From contig CM077006.1 of assembly GCA_039090855.1 (NCBI GenBank), forward strand, positions 44,835,336-44,899,335: DNA of 64,000 nucleotides, read 5' to 3'. The translations under genes and the position numbers were made by a program. Below the pieces are notes generated by a model that made no database searches, was not told the origin of the DNA, and worked only from the letters and a program-made list of their open reading frames with translations. Positions 1-12,500 of the stretch are shown in pieces; the stretch's first letter is position 1; each line of letters opens with the position of its first letter. Source of the DNA: Macrothele yani. Its lineage: Eukaryota > Arthropoda > Arachnida > Araneae > Macrothelidae.

Positions 1-1084
1 AGATCAATAATTAACATCTCCAGAGAGACAGTCTTCAGTTAAAACCTGCAATGTGAGAAAGTGATATCGCCTTGTATTACAGTTTTATGATACAGTTAAA
101 CCTCTATTAAAGGACACCTCTGAAAAATGGCAACCTCTGAACTACAGGTGAAGACTGGAATTTTAGCTAAGTGGCCGGTAAGTCAACAAAAGTTAGTGGC
201 AAAAAACACCCCCCAAAAAAACTGGCTGGTAAGTTAACAAATCTTAGTGGCCAAAAAGGAAACAAGAACAGTGACAAAGGGGATTGCTTGAGCTAGCACT
301 ACTATGCAGTTGTAATTTAAGTCAGTTAGGGCTAGAGAGGGGCACATTGGTGAGAAACATCGACATTGGATATTGATGTTTACTCATTCATAAAACAGCG
401 ATAGTATCAGTGGTAATTTTCGAAGTACAGGTGAAAACCTCAATCGATGTTTTTGCTAATAATCAGAAGAATTCATACTTTTTCATCTGCAGCAGTAAAC
501 AAGAGCATCGGTGGATAAAATCTCCACTCAATATAACGGTGATTACTCGCCAATTCAATATAATGGTGATTACTCACAAATTATATGCAAAAATTATCAA
601 GTAACGAATAACACTTGTTAAAACTCTAGATGTATTGGTGGAAACCTTGATGTTTTCTTCAATGTATCGGTTCCTGTAGCATTAAGGAAAAGAAATCTAT
701 TTTACTGATGAAACATTGACCAAAACAGCCATTGCATTACATAAATGAAATTCCCTCCTCTTTACAAGAATGCAGCAAAAAGAAATTCATTTACTTCATA
801 TAGACCGTTACTTGGAGGTTTCACTGTATAATAAACATGAAAATATTTCCTATTTGTCAACAGTACAGCATATTTCACGAAACATATAAAAAAGTTTGTT
901 ATTACACAAACATTTACATGTATGATCCTATGCTTCAAAAAACAATATCCAGATATGCACCAACTTCTGTTAATTAATATTATTGTTTTAAGTTTCTTAT
1001 GTATTAAAAACAACAAGTTTAGATTATATCAGCATCTAATGTGAGAAACAAATAATTCTGAAAAACATAGTTCTACCAACTTAC
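1..1084 (-). other. ACADM intron 5 (partial), with a pogo/Tigger-like terminus
   Basis: Starts with the donor at 1084 and runs off the left edge. Near 90-240 is CAGTTAAACCTCTATTAAAG followed by GGACACC and repeated AAGTGGCCGGTAAGT-like words, the style of a Tigger/pogo inverted terminus. No partner end is seen. The rest shows no coding signal. Confidence 0.5.
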
Positions 1085-1185
1085 ACCAAGTCCATTAGCT
1101 GCTATTGCAGTAGAAACACCAGTACATCCATATCCAAGTTCTTCTACAGCCATGCAGTCATCAAACAAGCTGAGACCTAATCCTC
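1085..1185 (-). CDS. ACADM: ACADM exon 5
   Basis: The minus strand reads [18 protein letters not shown] and then [16 protein letters not shown]. This is the acyl-CoA dehydrogenase segment that normally reads [21 protein letters not shown] in mammals. The acceptor is CTAATAG and the donor GGT|GTAAGT, a consensus site. The length is 101 nt and it ends in phase 0. It is the leftmost exon visible. Confidence 0.93.
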
Positions 1186-4100
1186 CTATTAGCAGATTTT
1201 AAAATGATCAACTAGTGTTTTAGACATATACAATCAAAGTCATCTAAAGTTAGAGGTAAAAATGAAAACTATTTAATTCAATAGAATTTTCCATGTACCA
1301 ATAAAATAAATGCAATATACACAGTCAAATCACATTATTGTGACCACTTCCTACTTTTGACATCAACAGGGATTATCTAATGAAAGAAGGCATGTATCGT
1401 GAGCTGGGTTGGAACCTAGCTCACGATACATGCCTTCTTTCATTGGCTAATCCCTGTTGATGTCAAAAGTGGTGTGCTGTAGGTATTCTGAAAACATATC
1501 ACTCGCTGCTGTCATGGACAAAAGGAGAGATTTATCAGATTTGCAAAAAGGGATGATTATCAGCTTTTGGGCCAAGGGTGGCAGTATTTCTGAAAACAGC
1601 GCAGTTAATGAACTGTTCATGTGCTGCTGTGGTTACAGTGTATCATGATTGGAGAAATGGCACCATTGCGAATAAGCGACGTGGAAACTGCAGAGCACCA
1701 CATGTCATTCATGTGAGAGGTGAACGTCAGCTTCGAAGGTGCGTCAGGGCCAATCGACATGCTACAGTGGAGCAACTCACTGGCTGAATGAACCAAGGGG
1801 CTACCGGAAGTGTGTCTAAAACAACAGTTCAGCAAACCCTGCTGCATATGGGGCTCCAATGCAGATGGATGGCCACTGTACCTATGCTAAAGAAAGTACA
1901 TTGGCAGAAAAGGCTTACATTTTAATGGCAGTATCAGAATTGGACCTCCGCTAATTGGCAAATGATTGCCTTCTCAGATGAGTCACATTTTCTGCTTCAT
2001 CAAATGGATGAACGTTGGTGTATAAGGCGAGAAACATTGAAGAACAAACACTGTTCAACTATTGCTAGAAGAACACAAGCTGTTGAGGGCAGCATTATGG
2101 TCTGGGGAATGTTTTCGTGGCATTCTCTGGGTCCACTCGTACCTGTGGAAGGCACTATGGACCGAATTCATTGTGAATCCATCCTTGCAGACCACGTACA
2201 TCCATACATGCTGATTGTCTTCCTTGGGGCGGATGGCATTTTCCAGCATGACAGTGTGATGTGTCACACAGCTAGAACTGTCCGAGAGTGGTTGGAAGAG
2301 CACGATGAAGACTTCAGAGTACTTCCCTGGCCCCCTAATTCTCCAGACTTAAAACCCAATTGAGCATCTGTGGGACCACCTTGCTCATGTTGTTCACTCT
2401 ATGGATCCTCCACCACACACCCTCCAGCAGCTGTCAGATGCACTGCAGTCAGCATAGCCCCACATACCTGTAAACACCTTCCTGCCACTTATTGAGCCAC
2501 TCCCAGCTTGTATAGCTACTGTCCGTGCTGCACACGGCAGTTACTCTGGATATTAGCTGGTGGTCACAATAATGTGACTCGACCGTGTATTAGGTACACT
2601 TTTTTTTTTAATTCACATACAACTCCTAAAAAAACATGCAAGAATATGTTTGTCAGTTACATAATACTAACTTACACAGTTCTTCACCATAGTTATGAGC
2701 TGGGTGAAACTGTCTGAATTACAAATGTGCAAAGTTAGCAGGATTCTTAATTTTCCCTCCAAAAAGGTTTTCATTCAAAGGTTTAGTTTTCAGATGAAGT
2801 CTTACGACTGTGATCAAATTATTTAGTATGAAGCCTCAGAGATAGCATAAAAGTTTAATTTCAGCATTTTTTTCTTTAAAATAATAAAACTTTAATTTAT
2901 ACATATTACAAAAAGAAACACTCAGGGACAAAAAATCTATTAACAATGAAAGCAGAACAGTTTTACTTGATGGATAAAACAGCAAGAACTGCCAAGAACC
3001 CTTCACTGTTACAGTCCTACCTTGCGTACAAAGGTGTCAACTTAAATCTTGATATTAACAGAAAGACAAAAACAGAATGCTTCCTTTCTTTACCTAACCA
3101 GTGTTTCAACAAGTAGCATGGAAAAAAAAAATTATTCTAACCACATTCCCGATTGAAATGCTTGCTTTTATATGAGTAAACTGCAGTGTGACTGTGTGTG
3201 AAAGAATCAAGTGAATGAAGCACGAAGTCTGTGGAAAATTAGTAACCTTCCAAAACCACATTTTAAAGCAATTATCATACAAGAGACCGACCAAGGAACA
3301 AAAAAGCTGAACTTTTTATCCGCATGAAAAACCAGAACATGGGGCGTGAAAGTGTGAATATGATACACCACAAGCAAGATGGAATGATGTTTCACTCTAA
3401 TTTATTTATGTAGATATTTAGAGCATACACACCACTGGTTTGTTTGTTTGTTGTTTTTTCTTTGAACTTACTAAAACATCAGTTCAATTTTCCTCTTGTG
3501 TTGCTTTTTTCTCAGCAAGTTGCATGGCCAATATTTGTCTTTTGTTGACTCAGAGCTGCACAGCAATCTTTGCTTACTTTTTCTTTCTGTTGATATCATT
3601 CCCTTCCCATTTCTTCGCCACTTTTCCTTGTTTTTTTCTTTTCATTTCTTCAAATGATATATACAGCATTTATCCAATATGAGGACCATGAATGCATGAT
3701 ATCAAATGACATATTTGTGAGGACCGTGAATGCATGATATCAAATGACATATTTGTGAGGACCATGAATGCATGATATCAAAGCTTTACTACTTTAGATA
3801 AATGGTGAAACTTTCAGAATATGAATACTTTTGAACACCATGCATCTATCCTAAATTTTCAAACTTCATCACTTCTGTATTTTGAAAATTTCCCTCCCCT
3901 TATCAAGCTCAAGTGCAGACATTTATAAGGGGGCAAGTAACATTTGACAACAAATATGATGGTGAGAACACTGAGGAAAGAAAGAAAAATGTTTAGGAGG
4001 GGGGGGGTCTTCACTTCGACCGACTTCCATTTTCGGAAACTTTTTCCTCCATTCTTAAGCTGAAATGTACTATTTGTGGAATGAAAGGACATTTAAGATC

Positions 4101-6982
4101 AGTACTGGGAAGAAGGAACATCAGGAGAGGGAAAGAAAAAAAAAAAAACGATTACTGGAGAAAGCTTCGCTGCATCTAACTTTCGTTTACGGAAGTATCG
4201 AAGGGCGGGATTCCATTATCAAACGGCGAGAAAACGACCCCCCCCCCCCCAAGAAAAATTTCTGTTCAGCTGTGCATTGATCTCAAGAATGCCCAAAATG
4301 ATAACGGAAATGGCAGAATTCCTCAAATCCATGGAAAAATCTCATGCCTGAATCTCATTCTGTTTTCAGAAATCGTTGCACAGTTTCATGATAAAATACA
4401 AACATTTATACAATAAAATGATGTTTAACAAATACTGGTCACAGGCAACATCGTCAGAAAAAAAGAAATTACGGTTACATTAAAAATCTTCACTCAGTTT
4501 GACTTCCATTTTTGAAAGTTTTGAAATACCTCCCCCAAACGAAAATGACCCCCCCCCCAGTTTGTTTTTTTTTTGTTCTGCATCGATCCTCAGAATGACC
4601 CAAATGATATATGGTACACATAGTTTTTCAATCAAATCCATGGAAATCGGAAACTTCACTGTCCGAATTAAAAAGTTTTAAAAGCTCATCATCTAAAACT
4701 TTGGGGTCATCCGCATCACTTTCGCTGTCTTCTGGCGTTTCGCCGCAATTTTTAGAAATAATGTTTGCTTCAGCGAAGCCTGAAATAATAGTCGAAGTTT
4801 TGATGGTTTTCCAGGATTCGGATACTTGTTTTGCGACTTCCTCAAAGGTACCCTTTTTCATTCTACCACTATTTGTGAATGAATGTATTCCTTCACGCAT
4901 CCATTCCTCCTAACGCTTTCATTTTCACTTTTAAAAGCTTTGCTTATGACCAAGTAGAGTGGCTGCAAAATCGTAGTCAGCCCTCCGGGAATCACTGCCA
5001 GTGTAGCTGAAACTTTTTACACTCCAATTTCACCAATTCCATCAAATGGGTACACATGGAATGAAATATCAACATTCCACATGGATGGGAAAATGCGCTT
5101 TTCTCTTGTGCCACACTTCGTTCAGCGAGTCCAGAAATATCTCTTCACACATTTGACTTCCATTTTTGAAAGTAGTCTCCCTTTTCATTTGAGTGGATTA
5201 ACACATCTGTTGGATAATTTCCTTTAGGAATAGTTTTTCCCTTAAAAATCAAAAGAGGTTTCAATTGGTATCCATTGGCTGCACAGGCTAACATGCACAT
5301 AAAAGATGTCTTCTCATTTCCCGTGGTTACCACTGTGATTGTTTTACACCCTTTATTATCCACGATTCTATTTGGGGCAATGAAAGGTTAGAGGTACTTC
5401 ATTCATGTTAATGATGCTACCTTCCGTAACTTTCTGCTCTTTAATAACTTTGTGCATATAATCTAGAAAAGAAGTTTGTTTCTCTTTCCAGTCTGTCGAT
5501 ATTGCCTGCCCTACGGCAGTCTTCATTCGATTGGAAAGCTTCTTTCTCCTCATAAATCTGTAGCACCAGTTAGGGCCACCTTTGAAGTTCTTGAAACCCA
5601 ACTGTTTAGCAATTAATTTTGCTTGTAGACGAATTCGAACTGTAGAGACTAACAGGCCTTTGTCTCTCTGTTCCTTTATCCACTTTTCTAAATTCGTCTC
5701 TAACACTGACCAAGCTACAGCTCCTCTCCTTTGCAGTCTTTTCAGTCTCGGCATTTTCTCCAAAGTCTCTTTTTCTGATCTCCACCTGCGAACACAATGC
5801 TCATCAATGTCATGATCTCTAGCTGAATATCTATTACCTATTTTTTCTGTCCTTTCGCATACCATTATCTTAAAACTAGAAGCATAACTTCTGCATTTTG
5901 TCATGTTACTTTCCATGATAATGTAGAACTACGCATACTCCAGAAAATGTGATTTGGTGAACTGAATGCAACGAACGCACACGTCACTGACAAAATTTGC
6001 ACGTGCTATCCTTGAGTCGTTGACTAATAACAATCGATCTGGGATGGCAGTTGAATATCCCATTTCAAGAAGGGAGAGAGAGAGAAGGAGCGAAGCTGAT
6101 GACGTCATGAGTTCAAAGAGAGTTAGTTGCTCGGAGCATGAAACAAGGGCGATTCTTTCTAACAAGATCGATTCCCTGCGACGTTTCCCCTCGCCATGGA
6201 GTTTTTCCAAGTTTTATCGGACGTTATCTCTTTCTTACCTATCCCACCTCAATCCTATAACCTATTATTGTCATGTCTTGTTATAAGACGGGGTGGGTGG
6301 AATTTATTGCACGTGGCTGTAACATCGTTATTCTATTCCCTCTCTATTGAGATATCTTCCCGCGGGAAAAAGAATGGAACAAGCCAAACAGTTTCTTGTT
6401 ACATAATTTTGTTCTGCCAAAAAAAAAAAAAAAAAAAAAAAAAGGAAGAAGCCATGTACACCACCATGCTGTGTAAGCTGTGCGCGCCGAAAATCAAATT
6501 TTGAACTCATATACGCCGCGGCTTATCGCTTATCTACTCGAAATTACAGTACACTCTCATACTTGCCAACTTTGGAAAATGTGCATCAGTAAAACTTTTG
6601 CACGAACGCCATTTACCACAAAACAAAACATAATTATATTATTAAATATGCAGCAAAAATCTCTGCAGATGCCACAATAACTAAACTAGTATTATCTGTG
6701 TTTAAACTAATAATTTAAAAAACCATAAAGTAAAATCTTAATTTTGTTCAATGTTAGCCTCGTAAACTTGTGGTGTTTCAATACCAAACTAAACATTTCC
6801 TATAAAAAGGAAATATTCACTTTAAGAGTACTTACACATTGCATTCAAAACTGTATGTTACATACCTTTGAATTTTCATCTTGTATATCAGGATTATATA
6901 ATATTGTAATCACTTTCATGACTACCATCGTATGCCACAGCAAATGGCCCTTCTTGTAAAAGTTTCACAACAGCAGAAGTGG

Positions 6983-7037
<55 letters not shown>

Positions 7038-9146
7038 GTTATTGAAGCTGAAATGCCAAAACTTTTTGGGGGGAATATTTAAGAATACATGTTCTGATCA
7101 GCGTTGGGAGAAAAAATTATCGTTACGGGGGAAATCTCTGCTACATCCGATTTCCATTTTTGAACATTTCCCCTCCAATTTTCAAATTGAAATACAAATA
7201 CTTATGAAATAAAATGATATTTAACAACAATACTAGGCAGAGGAAACATCACGGGAAAAATAAAATTGCGATTACGGGAGAAATCTTCACTGCATCTAAC
7301 ATCTGTTTTCGAAAGTTTTGAAAGACTAAACTTCCGCTTTCAAAAGTTTCAGGTGGGAAACATCCTCCACCACTATTACTAATTGCCCCAAAATTCAAAA
7401 TTTCTGTTCAGTTATGCATCAATCTCAAAGATAGCCCAAATTATGACAGAAAAGGAGAAATTTCTCGAAGGCGCACTCTCATGCCTAAAGATTACAGCGA
7501 AATTTTTTCGTCGTCAAATTTCCGTTTTCAGAAATGTTTCCTCCATTTTCAGAGTGCAAAAGAGAGGAGGAAAAAGAAATTATGATTACGGAAACAATCT
7601 TTATTTCGTTTACTTCCGTTTCTGAAAGACGAAATATCGTCCCGATGAGTATTTTTACGAACTGGTAGAAGTTTTCTATGCGTAGTTTTATGCGCCAAGA
7701 AAAATTACTGATGCATATTTTTACACGTCGAGAAAAATTCTCGATGCCTGTGTTTACGAGCAGAGAAAAATTCACGAGCGTATTTTTACGCATTGGTAAA
7801 ACTTCGATGCGTACTAGACGTGTAATCACGCATTTGGGGCACGTCACTTGAGCATTCCCGTGGAGAGAGAGCTACCGCACGACGTCACGAAGCCCCAGCG
7901 AGTCAAAGATGACATCATCACGTGACACAGCACTCGTAAGGCCCGGTAAAAAAACAAAGTGGATGGTTGCAGGGGATTAAAATATTTCGATTGAGCAATC
8001 GAAATATTGAAAAATCCGTAAAAAAAGACCTCAATTCGTAAATCAGTAAAATTAAGCAGAAATCCGTAAAAGTTGGCAAGAATGCACACTGTTTAACTTC
8101 GGTTTTCAAAAGTTTTGAAATGCGAAATACTGTTCCCAAACGGAAAATGTTCCCCCTCCGCCAATCTCCCTAAAATTCCTCTTCAGTTTTGCATCAATCT
8201 CGAGAACGACCCAAATGGTGACAAAAAAGTGGCATTCCACGAAAAAATTGCATGTATGACTACACTGTTTACTCTTCGTAAAAACAATTTTACAGGTCAC
8301 AGAAATGGCTCCAATTCCATTACGGACAGATCAAGTACCAATTTTGTAATTTAATTTTGCTTTTAAATAGGGAATGCGGCAAAAATGCTTGCTCTACTGA
8401 TTAATTTTGAATAAGACACTATTTGAAACAGGGAAGCATGCATTTCATCATAAAAGATTCGGCCAGCGTACAACAAGAAAACGTCAAAAAAATATCAAAA
8501 TAATGTTGAAGAAATGTCACACCATTCAGAACATTCAAAAAACAATTTCATAAACGTTTAATAAATGTTAGAAACTTGGAGATAAATGCTGCACACATGT
8601 TGAATAACATTATTTCACTGAGATTTTCGATTTCTGTAAACTATTTGGTTTCTTGTACTCAATAGTGGACCAATGATTTTTGTATTGACAATGGAGATTC
8701 CATAGCACTTGGAATATCTGGGTCTTTTCTAAAGCAATGCTAAGACACATGACAAAGTTTATCCAATCAAACCTGTTGCTCACCCTAACAAGAAAGAACT
8801 GAGTGTATGCCAGCTGGGAAAGGTGAAATGAACGTAGGTTCCAGCAGACATTTAAAAAATAGCAAATTTCGGGTGGAGGGGAGGGACTTCCAGCATGCTG
8901 AATGAGAAATGGAATACTTGAAAAGTTCTGATGTACAATAATTTCCAAGTCATTTTTTCTTTTCTCTTTCCAGGAGTCAAAGTTAAATTTAAGGACTTTT
9001 CCAAGAGTCTGAGAGAAAATAAGGATAAAAAGACCCATTTAAGGAGTTCTCATTGAACTCCAGGACTTATATGAATCCTGTAATAATTACTTGAAGTTTA
9101 ATTTATTCAAGACGGAAGATCTACTTCATTCTGACACAGGTTTTAT

Positions 9147-9177
<31 letters not shown>

Positions 9178-9523
9178 TGTTTATCTTAACATTTCAAAAT
9201 TTCTTTTTATTCTAATTGAATTTTGTGTCTTAAAATTTGGCATTATCATTTTTCACATTATTAAGGTCATATTTTGATTTGGGAGCAAAAACATACACAT
9301 ATAATTGTATCAGATATCAAAGTATGAAAACCAATGCAAGTTAAAATTAAGTTCTGAAAATTTTTCTGATTTGCTGCTTGAAACTGATTATATACAATTT
9401 TGCAGTCTTAGAGCCACAATATCATCATTTCTTCTCAAAAAAAAAAAAGAAAGTATTCATACTTGGAAATACTCCCGCAAAAGTAATCTCCTCCAACAAA
9501 AGTACGTGTGTGTGTGTGTGTGT

Positions 9524-9564
<41 letters not shown>

Positions 9565-12500
9565 ATATGAAAATAAAGAAATTTGTATCTAACAAAGTTG
9601 AAAATCTAGTTTTGCCTGTTTCATTCCTTTCTGCCCTGCCAATGCCTACATTCTCAAGAAAATTTTCGGAATTCTGATTATCACTAACTTACTAAATTCA
9701 CAGCAATTATCACATTACAATGGGATGACAGTGATAAAAATAAATTATTTAGATATTTGGTAAAACTTCCATGCTGACAAAAAATCAGCTCTTGAGCACT
9801 ATACAGATATCTTGCTGTCTCTATCTCTTGTGATCGTGGAATTCTGGGAGTCATATCATGGGAGTAAAAAAAAATAGAAAAGCTTATCAAAAGCAAGACC
9901 ACACTGCAGGGCAGTGCTGATAAATGAAGTTTTAGATAACATGCAACAGTTCTATCAAAATAGAATTTTTTTCAGATTTGCTGCTTGAAGATGATTATAT
10001 ACAATATTGTTGCAGCCTTAGAAGCCACCATATCATCATTTCTTCTCAAAAAAGATGCCTTACATCAAAAGACAATCTTGAAAATCTTGTTAAATTCAGG
10101 TTCAAGGTCTCACATGTAAAAAAAGAAAAACTTCATACTCTCTTCTGTGTTGGAGACTTGTGTTGGATGTGCCGACACGTCTGTTCACGTGTCAGTACAT
10201 CCAACACATGAAGAACAGACATTTAGCCACAATTCTTTGTTATATTTTGTTTAACTTAATATTTTAGGTATGCTATAAAAATTTAAAAATTAATTAAAAC
10301 TATCATATTAACTTTTATTCTACCTGTTTATTAAACCTAAGTACCATGTGGACCCACATCTATACAGTATGTATATATTGACATTCACGATGTACCATTC
10401 TGCAACAATAGTAATGATTTTATTATATAGATGGCATCACTGAAAGATTGTACGTTTTCACTGTTATGTGACCAGTCAGGCAAGAAGGCTGCAAATGCTG
10501 TGGAGAAAGTGGTTTGTGTGCTTGAATTAAGCAAAACAAATTCTGTTAGTGTTGTGTAATGGCATTTTAGAACATGTTTCAAGAAATCACTGCCGAGCAG
10601 ACAATTCACCTATGACTGGCACAAGAAATTTGAAACAACAGGATGATTCTGTGGAAGAAATATTCTTCTCAAAATACATGGAAATACATCACAATTATCA
10701 ATCGGGCATCTCTGAATTGCCTGTATTTACTGTTCATAACATAACATCAATCACATCAAAAATCTTGAAAATTACATCACCCTGGAGCAGGGATCAAACT
10801 CACAACTCCCGATTTCCATTTGAGCATGATATCCAGTATAACAGGATGTCCGTGTAGAGGTAAAAGTCTAGAGAGACCATGTGTATCTGATGAACAAGTG
10901 GAGCTTGTTCATCGCATTCACCAATGCAGCCCACGGAAATCCACAACAATGGCAGGTCGGGAGTTACAAATTCCACAACCAACTGTTTGTAAAATTTTGA
11001 TTGGAAACGGCTGAGAATGACTGCCTACAAACTGCAGTTATTACAAAGTGCTCATGCAACTATGCAAGGGGTAAGATGCAGCAGAAATATAGGGTTCAAC
11101 CCAGGACCATGACTGATTTTGTTGCCTGGTATATGAAATTCCACCCAACTTTCATCTAAGCAGAGGAACCTTGTGACCACCTTACAATTGCGAGGATGCC
11201 TTTCAAGATTATTCCATGCAATTCTGTAGCATAGTTTTTTTTATGTCATGGTTAACATGTACAGTAGCCATCAGTGCTGAGACGAGCCGAGTCCGAAGTA
11301 GAGCATGGGCGTGAACCGGGCTCTGGCTGCACAATACTTACAGGAGTTCAGACTCCAGCGTGCTCGGGCTCCGTGAGAGGGACAGAATTTTTTTCCTTTT
11401 TTCAGGGCCCAATATTTCCCCAGAACACATTTTTTTTTTTTTTGTACGAAATTTTCCCCAAGACTGTAGCGGATTTTCATACAAGTTCAAGCGATTATTA
11501 GAGTATATGTTGAACTATCCTTAAAGCCTATTACTTGAAAATCTGAAAAACAATATTTATTTTAATGAATAAATAAAAAACAATCTTACATTGATGGGTG
11601 ATGTCAGTCTGTCACCAAGAAATGGCAGTCTCTTTGTGAAGGTTGTCAATCACGTTTGGCATCTTATACACCTTGAGACGAGGTGCTGAAGAAAACTGTG
11701 TGAAACGGTATCTTCCACTTGGAAATGCCTGTCCAAGGATTCTTTTAAAAGTTGTGAAGCCTTATGAACAGGAACTCAGCTCTGGTAACCATGTCACTAT
11801 TTTGCTCACTTGGACTAAATCTTCCATTGGCACAGTATAAATCTTTGTATGAGGAATACCCAGTTGTGTACCAAGGTCATTGACATTCACTGTACAAGAC
11901 TGCTGTGAGGCATCTTGGACGCGTTGTCTGGCTTCTTATTTGATTGGAAGTCAAAATTGGTAGACTGCATCTTGGAGCCTTTTTGGGTGATGTCCTGCTT
12001 TCCTTATATCCTTCATTCAATTGGGCACCGCCCTGTTTTCTTTAGAGCATTTTGGCCTACTGCTGTCTGCAGAAAACTTTGTGCCACGTCCTCTAAATAC
12101 TGCAATAAGACACACAGCTTCAACAAAAATATTCTGTTCTGCTACCACCCACTGTCACCAATTGCATCAGCTGCTCCATCGATATTACAACTTTAATAGC
12201 CAATCAGTAGGCATGAACTGAGCCCGAGGTACATACTACTTAGCTTGTCCCAAAACAACTGAGAATTTTTTTATAAAAAATGTGCAATACTGTATTCAAC
12301 TTTGGCACAAGTCTTGAAAAGATGGTAGTTATTGTAGTAGCCATAGCAATCAGCTGCACCTGTTTATTACACATGCATCATCAATAGTGCACAGTTTAAT
12401 AAGTGTTGTTTTATGAACCCCTAACAAGTGTTTTCATGCTGTGATTTTTTGAAAAAAATGGGTGTGAAAGAGGAACAAAGATGCGTCATTAAGGTTTTTT

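Larger units (their letters stand above)
1320..2587 (+). mobile_element. Tc1-A: Tc1/mariner element, nearly full length
   Basis: Terminal inverted repeats CACAGTCAAATCACATTATT at the left and, reverse-complemented, CACGGTCGAGTCACATTATT at the right. TA dinucleotides flank both ends (1318-1319 and 2588-2589). The length of about 1.27 kb is normal for Tc1. It lies in ACADM intron 4, antisense to the gene. Just inside the 5' end is an extra 55-bp-arm palindrome absent from the related copy Tc1-B. Confidence 0.85.

Noticed and set aside
2508..2717. Small plus-strand ORF after Tc1-A
   Set aside because: It runs from the Tc1 end into intron sequence and has no domain.
6328..6510. Phe-rich small ORF (minus strand)
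   Set aside because: Produced by a poly-A run; no protein signal outside it.
9305..9677. Two overlapping ORFs across the CA microsatellite
   Set aside because: They are translations of the (TG)n(CA)n repeat and flanking intron with no domain.
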